Assembly: GCA_020352215.1 (NCBI GenBank)
Contig: CP070675.1
Span: 3,150,149 to 3,214,148, forward strand
Source: Phycisphaerales bacterium
Lineage (GTDB): Bacteria; Planctomycetota; Phycisphaerae; Sedimentisphaerales; Anaerobacaceae
DNA: 64,000 nt
Reading direction: 5' to 3'
The notes beneath the pieces were generated by a model, which was given only the letters and a program-made list of their open reading frames with translations, did no database searches and had not been told where the DNA came from. Positions 48,013 to 56,162 of the stretch are shown piece after piece (within the stretch, counting starts at the first letter, position 1; each line of letters starts with the position of its first letter). Both the position numbers and the translations under genes were made by a program.

Positions 48013-48042
48013 ATCTTAACACATTGGAGATAGCCAAGTCAA
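48013..48042 (-). promoter_or_regulatory. Promoter of the CotH gene
   Basis: Read on the minus strand: TTGACT (48042-48037), an 18-base spacer and TAAGAT (48018-48013). It lies between the Gfo/Idh stop and the CotH start, leaving a leader of about 145 bases. Confidence 0.5.
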
Positions 48043-48061
48043 TATCCTACCGAGTTATCGG

Positions 48062-49093
48062 TCAATACTCGACCTCGACCGGGAGTTTCTGTGCCGCCGA
48101 TGCATATACGGCGTCCTGGACGGCGAGGGTCCTGAGGTATTCGTGGCCGCCGGTTTCGAACGGTTTGCCGTCGATCAGGCGATCGATGAAGTGTCTTTGG
48201 GTGAAGTAGCAACAGTCCCCGGAAAAGGCGCGTTTTTCATGAGTGTATGGGTGATCGCGCTCCGCCTCGCCAAGCGGCTGCACAGTGATCTTACCTTCGC
48301 CATCGAGCCGAATAGAGCCGCCGTCGCAATCGATAAGAAATTCGCCAAAAGTATACCGTGGATCCTCGTAGTTGCTCTCGTTGTAGCGATTCGCATCCCA
48401 TACGCCGACCGCCCCGCTGTCAAACTCGAAGGTGATGACTCCAGAGTCTTCGCCTGCGATAACGGGGTTCAGCTTCTTCAAGACTGCATATACACGGTTG
48501 ATCTCTCCGGCCAAGAACCGATACGTGTCGATGAAGTGCACACCGTTTTCGTAGACCAGCAACCGAGGGTAGTCCCGGAAATACGGCTGGCGATCCAGGT
48601 AGGCCTCGGCACCCCAGCCATCCCCCATTCGCGAGCGGAAGTTCAACGTGTGAATCTTCTCGCCCACAACGCCGCTGTCCAGCAGCCGTTTGATCTCTCG
48701 ATGCCATGGTTGAAAGCGCCAGTTCTCATGCACCATGAAACGGACCCCCGCGGCATCCGTATCCGCCACGATCTGCTTGGCCTGCTCAAACGTCGGGGCA
48801 AGAGGCTTCTGGCAAACTATATGGATACCCATATCAGCCGCGATCTTGCACATCTCAAGATGCGTGGGCGGTGGCGTGATGATGTCCACGAAGTCGGGCC
48901 TTTCCTTCTCAAGCATCCGGCGATAGTCGGTGTAGTGGTTGGCAATGCCAAACTTGTCCATGACAATCTTGGCACGGTCGGCATTGCGGTTGCACATCGC
49001 CGTAATCTCAACTTCAGGAATCCGCTGCCACGCCTCATATTGAAAGTGGCTGAAGTAGCCGGCGCCGACACAAACACCTTTGAACTGTCCCAT
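48062..49093 (-). CDS. Gfo/Idh/MocA-family oxidoreductase
   Basis: The 343-residue protein starts with a Rossmann NAD(P)-binding motif (VCVGAGYFSHFQYEAW) and has VCQKPLAPTFEQA, the family's EKP-type motif with the catalytic Lys. The C-terminal half (about 125-330) is the substrate-binding beta-sheet domain. Members oxidise or reduce sugars, inositols and related compounds. The ATG at 49093 follows GGAGAAG; the longer frame to 49192 is rejected. It is the last gene of a run with tartrate dehydrogenase-like, cyclase and MFS genes, so it probably acts on the same imported sugar-derived compound. Confidence 0.88.
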   Translation of the reverse strand: MGQFKGVCVGAGYFSHFQYEAWQRIPEVEITAMCNRNADRAKIVMDKFGIANHYTDYRRMLEKERPDFVDIITPPPTHLEMCKIAADMGIHIVCQKPLAPTFEQAKQIVADTDAAGVRFMVHENWRFQPWHREIKRLLDSGVVGEKIHTLNFRSRMGDGWGAEAYLDRQPYFRDYPRLLVYENGVHFIDTYRFLAGEINRVYAVLKKLNPVIAGEDSGVITFEFDSGAVGVWDANRYNESNYEDPRYTFGEFLIDCDGGSIRLDGEGKITVQPLGEAERDHPYTHEKRAFSGDCCYFTQRHFIDRLIDGKPFETGGHEYLRTLAVQDAVYASAAQKLPVEVEY

Positions 49094-49145
49094 CAATACT
49101 TCTCCAGAACCCACATTGGCGGCCAACCTGACCATCCTACGTTTG

Positions 49146-50582
49146 TCACTTGACCTCTCCGCCCTCGATTCGATTGGGATCGCCCACGTCATTGGGACCG
49201 ATCTGACTCATCTGATCCGCAGGCGCCGGTTTCTTTTTGACCGACGTATAAATCTTGTAGCCAACGGCCCCGAAGGTCAGAAGAACCAGAGATGTCAGCA
49301 TGGCAATGAACCGGTTTTGAATTGACGCAGGCGACAGCTTCTTTTCTGAAACACGATTCGGATTCATAAAGCACCACGCGACAATGGCCACGAAATTGAT
49401 GCCCGCAGCAAACACAAAGAACGAATTGGCACTTCCCGTCCGTTCGTTCAGAAAGAGTGGGAACATGATGGCACTCAATGCCGCTCCAATATTCCCCACC
49501 ATGTTCATTGATCCCGAGACCGCGCCCGAATGAGCGCCGCCGATATCGTTGCAGAAGGCCCAGCTCGGGCTGAGCGTCATATCCACGCCGAACGTCGCCA
49601 GGCTAAAGCAAAAGACAAACCAGTACAGGTTGTCCGTGCGTGTCGCCAGAAGCAATCCGATCACGCCCAAGGCAAAGCCGACTATTGCCGTGACACGGCG
49701 TGAACTTACGTGGTAACCTCGCTTGAACAACTGTGTCACCATTGTCCCTGCAACCCAGTTCGCACAGGCGGCGAAGATCAAAGGCGTGGCCGAGAAGTAA
49801 ACGGCTCTCGGGTCATCCGGCCATTGGTTTTTCAGATATGAAGGCAGCCAGGTCAGGCTAATAAAGAACGTCACGTTACTGGCGAAGTACTGCACCATCG
49901 CCAGTGACATGTTCAGCGAGGTGAACACCTCGGCAAAAGAGGCCTTTACAGTCGCCGTGAAGTCACTGACGCGCCCGGATTCGATATACTCCAACTCGGC
50001 CTTATTAACCTTGGGATTGTCCTTCGGATTGTCACGGAACCAAATCAGCCAAACCGTCGCCCAGATAATGCCGATCAGGCCGTTGACCGCGAATGTCCAG
50101 CGCCATCCTATCTGCACAATCAACCACGGCATCAGAAAGAGTGAAAATGCAGCCCCCAGACGACTGCCGGAGAAGTTGATCCCGTGTGCAATGCCGCGAT
50201 CCTTTACGGGCAGCCAGCGGAAGAAGGCCTGCGTGGCGCCGGGAAAAGCCCCCGCTTCACCCACCCCAAAGAGAAATCGCAGGACCAGCATTTGTATTGC
50301 GTTTCGAGCCGCCCCGGTAAGGGCCGTGAACACGCTCCAGATGGACACCACGATGGTAAGTGCCTTACGCGGGCCGAGGCGATCGGCAATCCACCCAGAG
50401 GGCACCTGGAACAAGGCGTAACCCACCGCAAAGATGCCGAGCACCAGCCCCATCAGCTCACCTGATATGGACAGGTCTCTTTTAATATGGTCCACGGCAG
50501 ATGCGATGCAAGCGCGGTCCATGTACGTGTTGACGCTATGGAAAAAGAGAATGCCAATTAGGATAAAACGCTGGCGGCTCAT
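49146..50582 (-). CDS. MFS transporter, anion:cation symporter type
   Basis: The 478 residues show twelve membrane helices. NTYMDRACIASAVDHIKRDL and FAVGYALFQVPSGWIADRLG are typical of the ACS branch (ExuT/GarP/phthalate-type), which imports organic acids such as hexuronates. FGVGEAGAFPGATQAFFRWL is the family's helix-4 motif. The C-terminal 55 residues form a soluble tail after a last hydrophobic segment (MLTSLVLLTFGAVGYKIY). It lies 18 bases after the cyclase gene. The exact substrate is unknown; a sugar acid is the best guess from the neighbours. Confidence 0.9.
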   Translation of the reverse strand: MSRQRFILIGILFFHSVNTYMDRACIASAVDHIKRDLSISGELMGLVLGIFAVGYALFQVPSGWIADRLGPRKALTIVVSIWSVFTALTGAARNAIQMLVLRFLFGVGEAGAFPGATQAFFRWLPVKDRGIAHGINFSGSRLGAAFSLFLMPWLIVQIGWRWTFAVNGLIGIIWATVWLIWFRDNPKDNPKVNKAELEYIESGRVSDFTATVKASFAEVFTSLNMSLAMVQYFASNVTFFISLTWLPSYLKNQWPDDPRAVYFSATPLIFAACANWVAGTMVTQLFKRGYHVSSRRVTAIVGFALGVIGLLLATRTDNLYWFVFCFSLATFGVDMTLSPSWAFCNDIGGAHSGAVSGSMNMVGNIGAALSAIMFPLFLNERTGSANSFFVFAAGINFVAIVAWCFMNPNRVSEKKLSPASIQNRFIAMLTSLVLLTFGAVGYKIYTSVKKKPAPADQMSQIGPNDVGDPNRIEGGEVK

Positions 50583-50600
50583 AGTAGATCTTTGGCCAAA

Positions 50601-51236
50601 CTAACCTTCTTCAACAGCAAAGGCTCGCACCGGCGAGCCATCACCACCCGATACTCGCAACGGGAATGCCATGAAGGTGACTTTCTCCTTTGTGATTGAA
50701 TCCAGATTCGTAAGGCCCTCCACGATGATGACATCGCCTTCAAAGAGAACTCTGTGCACAGCAGTGATTTCCTCAACGTTGTTCACATCCGCGACCGCTG
50801 GCGTCTCCATACCGAGCATGGCAACTCCCTCGTCGGCGCACCAGCACCCCAGCTCCATACTCACGCGCGGCATGGCGTCAAGATATTCCGGACGCGACAC
50901 GTATTCACTCCAACCGGTTCGCAGCAAGAGGCTGTCCCCTGCCTGCAATTCATCAACGACGTCACCCAAATCTTCCAATTCGATCAGAGCGCGGGCTGGT
51001 ATCCCCGTCAGATCCACGACCCACGCCGGGCCCATGCACCTACCCAACGGAATCTCATCTATAGTCTGATCCCTTACTCCAAAGTGAACAGGGGCGTCCA
51101 TGTGTGTGCCGCAATGGGAATACAAATGGAGTCTGGTGGCGTTCCAGCCATCCTTCGCAAGCACCTTTGCAGGTTCAATCTCGACACCGCGCATTCCCGG
51201 CTTCAGGGGTAAGGTAAGATCAATGATACGGGACAT
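50601..51236 (-). CDS. Cyclase-family (kynurenine formamidase-like) metal-dependent hydrolase
   Basis: The 211 residues have the family motif HCGTHMDAPVHF (HxGTHxDxPxH), which binds a divalent metal. IDLTLPLKPGM starts the fold and GDSLLLRTGWSEY matches the second conserved block. Members hydrolyse cyclic or acyl substrates, and kynurenine formamidase is only one of several activities. The start lies 3 bases after the tartrate dehydrogenase-like stop, so the two are cotranscribed. In this context hydrolysis of a lactone or amide of a sugar acid is plausible. Confidence 0.88.
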   Translation of the reverse strand: MSRIIDLTLPLKPGMRGVEIEPAKVLAKDGWNATRLHLYSHCGTHMDAPVHFGVRDQTIDEIPLGRCMGPAWVVDLTGIPARALIELEDLGDVVDELQAGDSLLLRTGWSEYVSRPEYLDAMPRVSMELGCWCADEGVAMLGMETPAVADVNNVEEITAVHRVLFEGDVIIVEGLTNLDSITKEKVTFMAFPLRVSGGDGSPVRAFAVEEG

Positions 51237-51239
51237 ATC

Positions 51240-52307
51240 TCATCCTTGCTTGGTTTCAATGTTGCGGAGGACCGCATCCGTTACTTCGACCGTGCTCGCC
51301 GAGCCTCCCAGATCAACAGGTAACACACCCTGTTGCAGCGTTCGCTCTATCGCGCTGACGATCTGGGCCGCCGTATTGGCCTGTCCCAGATGCTCAAGCA
51401 TAATGGCACCCGACCATATCGCGCCGATCGGATTGGCTATTCCCTTTCCGGCTATATCCGGCGCCGATCCGTGGATCGGCTCAAACATCGAGGGATACCG
51501 CTTCTCCGGATTGATGTTGCCGCTGGGGCCGAGCCCCAGGCTACCCACGATCGCACCGCCAAGATCGCTGAGGATATCGCCGATGAAATTCGTCGTAAGA
51601 ATCACGTCAAACCGCTCCGGCCGGAGGACAAAATTGGCAGAGGCGTTGTCGACATACATCTTGTCATACTTAACGTCCGGATAGTCCTCGCCTACCTCTT
51701 CAATGACGCGATCCCAATACAGCAAGCTGTGAATGAGTGTGTTTGACTTTGTGACATTCGTGAGCCGCTTGCGGCGACGTCGCGCAAGGGCAAAGGCATA
51801 ATGGGCGATTCGTTCAATACCCTTCCGCGTGAAGACACTGGTATCGACCGCCATTCCATCGTCTGCGTCAGGTCGGATGATAGTGCCGGCCTGCACGAAT
51901 TCACCTTCCACGTTCTCACGGATCACGACGAAGTCTATCTCTCCGGATTCCTTGTTGCGGAGCGGACTCGGGACTCCGGGCAACAGACGTGCCGGCCGAT
52001 AGTTGACATACTGTTCAAAGCCCTTTCGGATCTTAAACGTGAACATCTTAGCCGGCAGCGTGTCATCAATATCGGGCAGCCCCACGGCCCCAAAGTATAT
52101 GGCATCGAACTGCTCAAGCCGATCCATACCATCCGGCGGCATGAAGTCGCCATGTTCCTTGTGGTACCCGGCACCGTAGGCAAATTCAGCCGTGCTCAAT
52201 TCAAATCCGTGGGACTTGGCAGCAGCCTTGAGGACCTTGACACCGGCGGGGACAATCTCATGTCCGATACCGTCACCGGGCACTACCGCTATTCTGTATT
52301 CTTTCAT
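51240..52307 (-). CDS. Tartrate / D-malate dehydrogenase-like enzyme (isopropylmalate dehydrogenase family)
   Basis: The 355-residue decarboxylating hydroxyacid dehydrogenase starts YRIAVVPGDGIGHEIVPAGV. It has IRENVEGEF (substrate contact), NFIGDILSDLGGAIVGSLGL, the metal-binding aspartates there, and MFEPIHGSAPDIAGKGIANP. The wording and length fit tartrate dehydrogenase/D-malate dehydrogenase better than leucine-pathway isopropylmalate dehydrogenase, and no leu genes are near. It is NAD-dependent and Mn/Mg-requiring by family. It is first in the run followed by cyclase, MFS and Gfo/Idh, 128 bases after the tetrahaem gene. Confidence 0.85.
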   Translation of the reverse strand: MKEYRIAVVPGDGIGHEIVPAGVKVLKAAAKSHGFELSTAEFAYGAGYHKEHGDFMPPDGMDRLEQFDAIYFGAVGLPDIDDTLPAKMFTFKIRKGFEQYVNYRPARLLPGVPSPLRNKESGEIDFVVIRENVEGEFVQAGTIIRPDADDGMAVDTSVFTRKGIERIAHYAFALARRRRKRLTNVTKSNTLIHSLLYWDRVIEEVGEDYPDVKYDKMYVDNASANFVLRPERFDVILTTNFIGDILSDLGGAIVGSLGLGPSGNINPEKRYPSMFEPIHGSAPDIAGKGIANPIGAIWSGAIMLEHLGQANTAAQIVSAIERTLQQGVLPVDLGGSASTVEVTDAVLRNIETKQG

Positions 52308-52435
52308 GGCCAGAATGTAGTGGGGCCGTCAGTCTGTTGCAAGGAGAATCATCTCTCGACACCGACACCCACCCCCGATGCACCCGCAGGCCGCAATCCA
52401 CGCTCGCGTACCCGAACTTGCCGATCCACCGGCGT

Positions 52436-53056
52436 CTACGGCCCTCTGTTGCTGCCGAGCAGCTTGCCCGTTTCCTTGTCCCACTGAACAGTACGGACCT
52501 TCAGGCGGTGTTTGCCGTGACAATCGGTGCAGGCTGCTGTCTCCGGCGCCGTCGCGCCGCCGTACTGCTGCCGCCACCGGGCGATGACGTCTTTAGCCGG
52601 GACATCGTGACCCAAATGGCATTTACCGCAGGCTGCGTCAATCTTGCCCCGCGGGTACATTGTCTCCGGCGGTGTAGTATTGTTCTCGTCGTTGCGGTGA
52701 GCGAATGACTTGCCGTGGCAGCTTGAACAGCCCACGTTCGCCGCCGCGTGCCACACGGCCAAGGGCTCAGACTTGTAGTTCGCGTGACACACAAAACACG
52801 CAGCATTCTCGGCGGCCGCCTCAGTGGTCGGCGTCATCGATGCCGCCTCGGCCTCCACCGGCTCATCCAGAAGCAAAGGAGCATCCGTGTCGACAACGAG
52901 AGGCGGTGGAGCACTCGACTGCGCACTCGCCCGGTCAACCGCATCCGCATCTTCACTGGAGGCCGGCTCGTGCTCACCCGTCGTACTGCAGCTCGATGAA
53001 AGAGTACACGCCACGAGGGCTAAAGCAACCAGAGAAGGCAACAGAATCCGTTTCAT
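52436..53056 (-). CDS. Tetrahaem c-type cytochrome lipoprotein
   Basis: The 206 residues contain four CxxCH haem c sites: CFVCH, CSSCH, CGKCH and CTDCH (from about residue 93). The N-terminus has a lipoprotein-type signal (LLPSLVALALVACTLSSSC) followed by an acidic and Ser/Ala-rich linker of about 60 residues. It should be exported and lipid-anchored, moving electrons in the periplasm or at the outer membrane. CAGGAG precedes the ATG at 53056. It begins 40 bases after the AKR-like gene and the pairing suggests a redox link between the two. Confidence 0.88.
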   Translation of the reverse strand: MKRILLPSLVALALVACTLSSSCSTTGEHEPASSEDADAVDRASAQSSAPPPLVVDTDAPLLLDEPVEAEAASMTPTTEAAAENAACFVCHANYKSEPLAVWHAAANVGCSSCHGKSFAHRNDENNTTPPETMYPRGKIDAACGKCHLGHDVPAKDVIARWRQQYGGATAPETAACTDCHGKHRLKVRTVQWDKETGKLLGSNRGP

Positions 53057-53096
53057 ATGCGCTCCTGACACGTCCATCGCGAAACAGAAGCCTTTG

Positions 53097-54191
53097 CTAC
53101 ACGTATTCCCAATCCTTCAGCCATTCATAGTTCGCGGGTAGATTGGCCCAGGCCCTGTCCATCGCCTGATCTAATTCGGCCTTCTCTTCCACGTCCAGTA
53201 TCCGGCGCTCCTTAACCGCCAACGCCACGTTGTCCACCTGCTGCTCACTGATCAGACCGGGAATCGGGGCCGTGATCGCATCGTTACACAGAATGTGACG
53301 GATCGCCAGCCGGGCAATACGGTTGTCGTTGTGGAAATGCGGGCTGTCCGGAGCACTGTCGCCCCTGAACACCGAGTTGCTGGCAAAGGGCTTGATCCCG
53401 AACCAGCCGACATCATGTTTCTTGATCGTCGCCCACAGACCCGCCTCATCCGTGACGAGCTTCGTCTTGGCCGTATAAGGCGTCAAAATCACTTCCATCT
53501 GATCGTGATACGTTTCGATCAGCTTCTTCAGGTGCGGCCGGTCATGTGAAGAGACTCCGATGAACCGCGACCGCCCGGTCTTCTTGGCCCAGTCCAGTGC
53601 AGCCACAGCTTCCTCCACCTCGGCCTTGCTGTGCTGACTGCTGTCGACAAGCAGACTTATCCGCCAGACGTCGACATGATCCAGGCCTGCCTCCTTCATG
53701 CCAGCGTCCAGACCCTCTTGCAGCTTCTTTCGCGACCGCCACTCTTCAAACCGGCTCTCTAAGATATGCCAGGAATAGCCAAAGTACATCTTGTCGCGCC
53801 GGCCTTTCAGCGCCTTTGCGTAGGCAAGGATCTCCTCCTTGCAGCACGCATCCACGTAGTTTATGCCTCGCTCTATACACCGAGTGACCACTTCGTGGCG
53901 ATTCTTCTGGAAGTCATTGCGGCCAATGTCCGTGGTCATCCAACCTTCCGGCTCGCTGCCGCCTATGACTTTCACCAGCCTTTTCCAGTGGCCGCCCAGT
54001 GCCACCGCCGAGACCATCAGACCCGTCCTGCCGCACCTGCGGTACTCCATATCCGGATTGTAATTGAGAATCTTGCTCGTGTTCGCCTCGGATCGCTCAG
54101 CAGCCTTGCCGGCGGTCAATCCCGTAGCCACGGCAGCCGCCGCGACAGCACCAGTGCGAACAAATTCCCTGCGTGTCAGCTCGTCAGCCAT
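53097..54191 (-). CDS. Tat-exported aldo/keto reductase-like protein lacking most of the catalytic tetrad
   Basis: The N-terminus (LTRREFVRTGAVAAAAVATG) is a twin-arginine signal. The body follows the AKR barrel: MEYRRCGRTGLMVSAVALGG, then GINYVDACCKEE, RRDKMYFGYSW, HVDVWRIS, GVSSHDRPHL and PIPGLISEQQVDNVALAV. By eye, only the Asp of the usual Asp-Tyr-Lys-His tetrad remains: Tyr maps to an acidic position after a CC pair, Lys to the FGYS segment, and His to the RIS segment. The protein may use another chemistry or bind without reducing. GGAGG precedes the ATG. It is the first gene of the minus-strand cluster ending at 48062. Confidence 0.82.
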   Translation of the reverse strand: MADELTRREFVRTGAVAAAAVATGLTAGKAAERSEANTSKILNYNPDMEYRRCGRTGLMVSAVALGGHWKRLVKVIGGSEPEGWMTTDIGRNDFQKNRHEVVTRCIERGINYVDACCKEEILAYAKALKGRRDKMYFGYSWHILESRFEEWRSRKKLQEGLDAGMKEAGLDHVDVWRISLLVDSSQHSKAEVEEAVAALDWAKKTGRSRFIGVSSHDRPHLKKLIETYHDQMEVILTPYTAKTKLVTDEAGLWATIKKHDVGWFGIKPFASNSVFRGDSAPDSPHFHNDNRIARLAIRHILCNDAITAPIPGLISEQQVDNVALAVKERRILDVEEKAELDQAMDRAWANLPANYEWLKDWEYV

Positions 54192-54384
54192 AGTAGTTAC
54201 CTCCTGATGTCTCAGGTTTATGTTGCACCAAGACTTTTATACGTAAGATGGATGACAACAGTGCCATTCGTTTGCATACAAGATAACACATACGGTCTGA
54301 CGACGCAACCATTGGAAACGCAACGTTGACAAACCGGAACAGCCGGATGTATCCTCTGGGTGTGTAACGCCCGGATTCTGAACA

Positions 54385-56115
54385 ATGAGAAAATTCCCGC
54401 TATTCGTAAGAATACTCTGCTCGCTGGTGATAGCGACGTATCTTTGCACCGAAGCTCGGGCCAAGGTCTGGCATGTCACCAAGAAGGATCTCCCATCCAT
54501 TGCCCCGGAAGACCAGATGCGATCTATCGGTGAAGCGGTCTCTCGCATTCAGGCCGGCGATACGGTGATAATCCACGGCGGTATCTACCGCGAGCGAGTA
54601 GTCCTTGAAAAAAGCGGTACCGCCACAGAACCCATCACGGTCCGGGCCGCTACCGGCGAACACGTCGTCGTCACCGGAGCGGATCGGATGACGCAACTAC
54701 AACGAGCAGCGGGCGAAGACCACATCTTCAGCACCGACTGGCCACACAGATTCATACAGTGGAACGAGAGCTTCACACACCCGAATGACGACTACCACCG
54801 CCTGATAGGTCGGTGCGAACAGGTCTTCGTCAACGATTATCAGTTGCGCCAGGTCCTGGAGCGAGACAAGCTCAGCCGCGGAACCTTCTACGTCGATCTG
54901 GATGAGAAACGCCTCTACATCTGGCATTACAACAACGCAGATATCAGTGGCGACAAGGCTATGGTCGAAGCCTCGGTGCGCGACAGCATCTGGACATGCA
55001 AGGGACAAAATGTCCGGCTCAAAGGAATTCGCTTTCGCTATGCAGCCAACCGCGCCCAACACGGGGCCGTGCAGATACTCGGAGACGACAACACCGTTGA
55101 GGACTGCATGTTTGAATACACCAACTCTTGCGGTGTCAATTTCGGCGGAGAGAGAATCACGGTTCGCAATTGCACATTCCAACACAACGGGCAGTTGGGT
55201 TTTGCGGCAAGCCGAGCGCATAAGCTGCTGATGACGGGCTGTGTCGTGCGAAACAACAATACCAAAGGATTCAACCGTGGTTGGGAGGCCGGCGGCAACA
55301 AAATCGTCCTCACCCGTGGCGCAGTCATCGAGAACTGTACTTTCACGGAAAACCGGGGCAACGGCATCTGGTTTGATATCGGCAACGAAGACAACGAGGT
55401 CCGCAAGTGTCTTGTCGCCTTCAATGAGAACGCCGGCATCTTCTATGAAATCTCGTATGGCCTCCACGCTCACGACAACGTGATAGTGGGCAACGGATTT
55501 GCCTTCACGCCGAGCGCGTGGGGTGCCAGCAGCGGCATCAGCATCTCCAGCTCCCCCGCTTGCATAATCGAACGCAATCTTCTGATAGGCAACAAGGAAG
55601 GATTCAATTTCCGCGAGCAAACACGTTCCACGCCCCGGATCGACAGCAGAAAAAGTGAACCGGTGTGGAATCACGACCACACGATCCGCAATAACGTCCT
55701 TGCCTACAACCGCGATGCACAGCTCTGGGGATGGTTCGACATCAACGATGAGCGTCACTGGCCAAAGCCAGTGCAGCGAGCCTCACAGGTCAACTCAGCA
55801 ACATCTAAGGCGCCGCCCGCCGGTTCCTCACTGCAAGAGCTCAACCTCAGACTCGAGAACAACCTCTACTGGACTGCGCCGGGCCAGGGCCTGTTCAACT
55901 GGGGAGTCACCTGGAAACGGCACAAGAGGTACCAAACGTTAGAGGACATGCGGACGGAGCTGGGCCTCGGGCAGTCAAGTCGGCTGGCCGAAATCAGTTT
56001 CAAGGACTTCCCAAGGTTAGACCTGCGCGTCCCACGCGACAGCCCGGCAGTCACAATGCAATGCTACCCGCGAGGGGATATCCCCGGGGTAGCACTGGGT
56101 ATGTATGAAGAATAG
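54385..56115 (+). CDS. Secreted right-handed beta-helix protein
   Basis: The 576 residues start with a short signal peptide (RILCSLVIATYLCTEARA). SIGEAVSRIQAGDTVIIHGG followed by ITVRAATGEHVVVTGAD is the usual opening of pectate-lyase-like or DUF1565 beta-helix proteins. From about 215 to 440, PbH1-type coils repeat: DNTVEDCMFEYTNSCGVNFG, ENCTFTENRGNGIWFDIGNE, RKCLVAFNENAGIFYEIS. Such proteins are often polysaccharide lyases or glycosidases, but no catalytic set is identifiable here. No dockerin-like tail is present. It is divergent from the AKR-like gene. Confidence 0.82.
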   Translation: MRKFPLFVRILCSLVIATYLCTEARAKVWHVTKKDLPSIAPEDQMRSIGEAVSRIQAGDTVIIHGGIYRERVVLEKSGTATEPITVRAATGEHVVVTGADRMTQLQRAAGEDHIFSTDWPHRFIQWNESFTHPNDDYHRLIGRCEQVFVNDYQLRQVLERDKLSRGTFYVDLDEKRLYIWHYNNADISGDKAMVEASVRDSIWTCKGQNVRLKGIRFRYAANRAQHGAVQILGDDNTVEDCMFEYTNSCGVNFGGERITVRNCTFQHNGQLGFAASRAHKLLMTGCVVRNNNTKGFNRGWEAGGNKIVLTRGAVIENCTFTENRGNGIWFDIGNEDNEVRKCLVAFNENAGIFYEISYGLHAHDNVIVGNGFAFTPSAWGASSGISISSSPACIIERNLLIGNKEGFNFREQTRSTPRIDSRKSEPVWNHDHTIRNNVLAYNRDAQLWGWFDINDERHWPKPVQRASQVNSATSKAPPAGSSLQELNLRLENNLYWTAPGQGLFNWGVTWKRHKRYQTLEDMRTELGLGQSSRLAEISFKDFPRLDLRVPRDSPAVTMQCYPRGDIPGVALGMYEE

Positions 56116-56162
56116 CGTCACCGTTCGACGCGTGCCGAGCCAACTTCAGTATGGCACCTGCC

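Noticed and set aside
48143-49153. 336-codon plus-strand open frame
   Set aside because: Antisense shadow of the Gfo/Idh oxidoreductase gene.
54697-55758. 353-codon minus-strand open frame
   Set aside because: Antisense to the beta-helix gene, whose repeats and signal peptide are clear on the plus strand.
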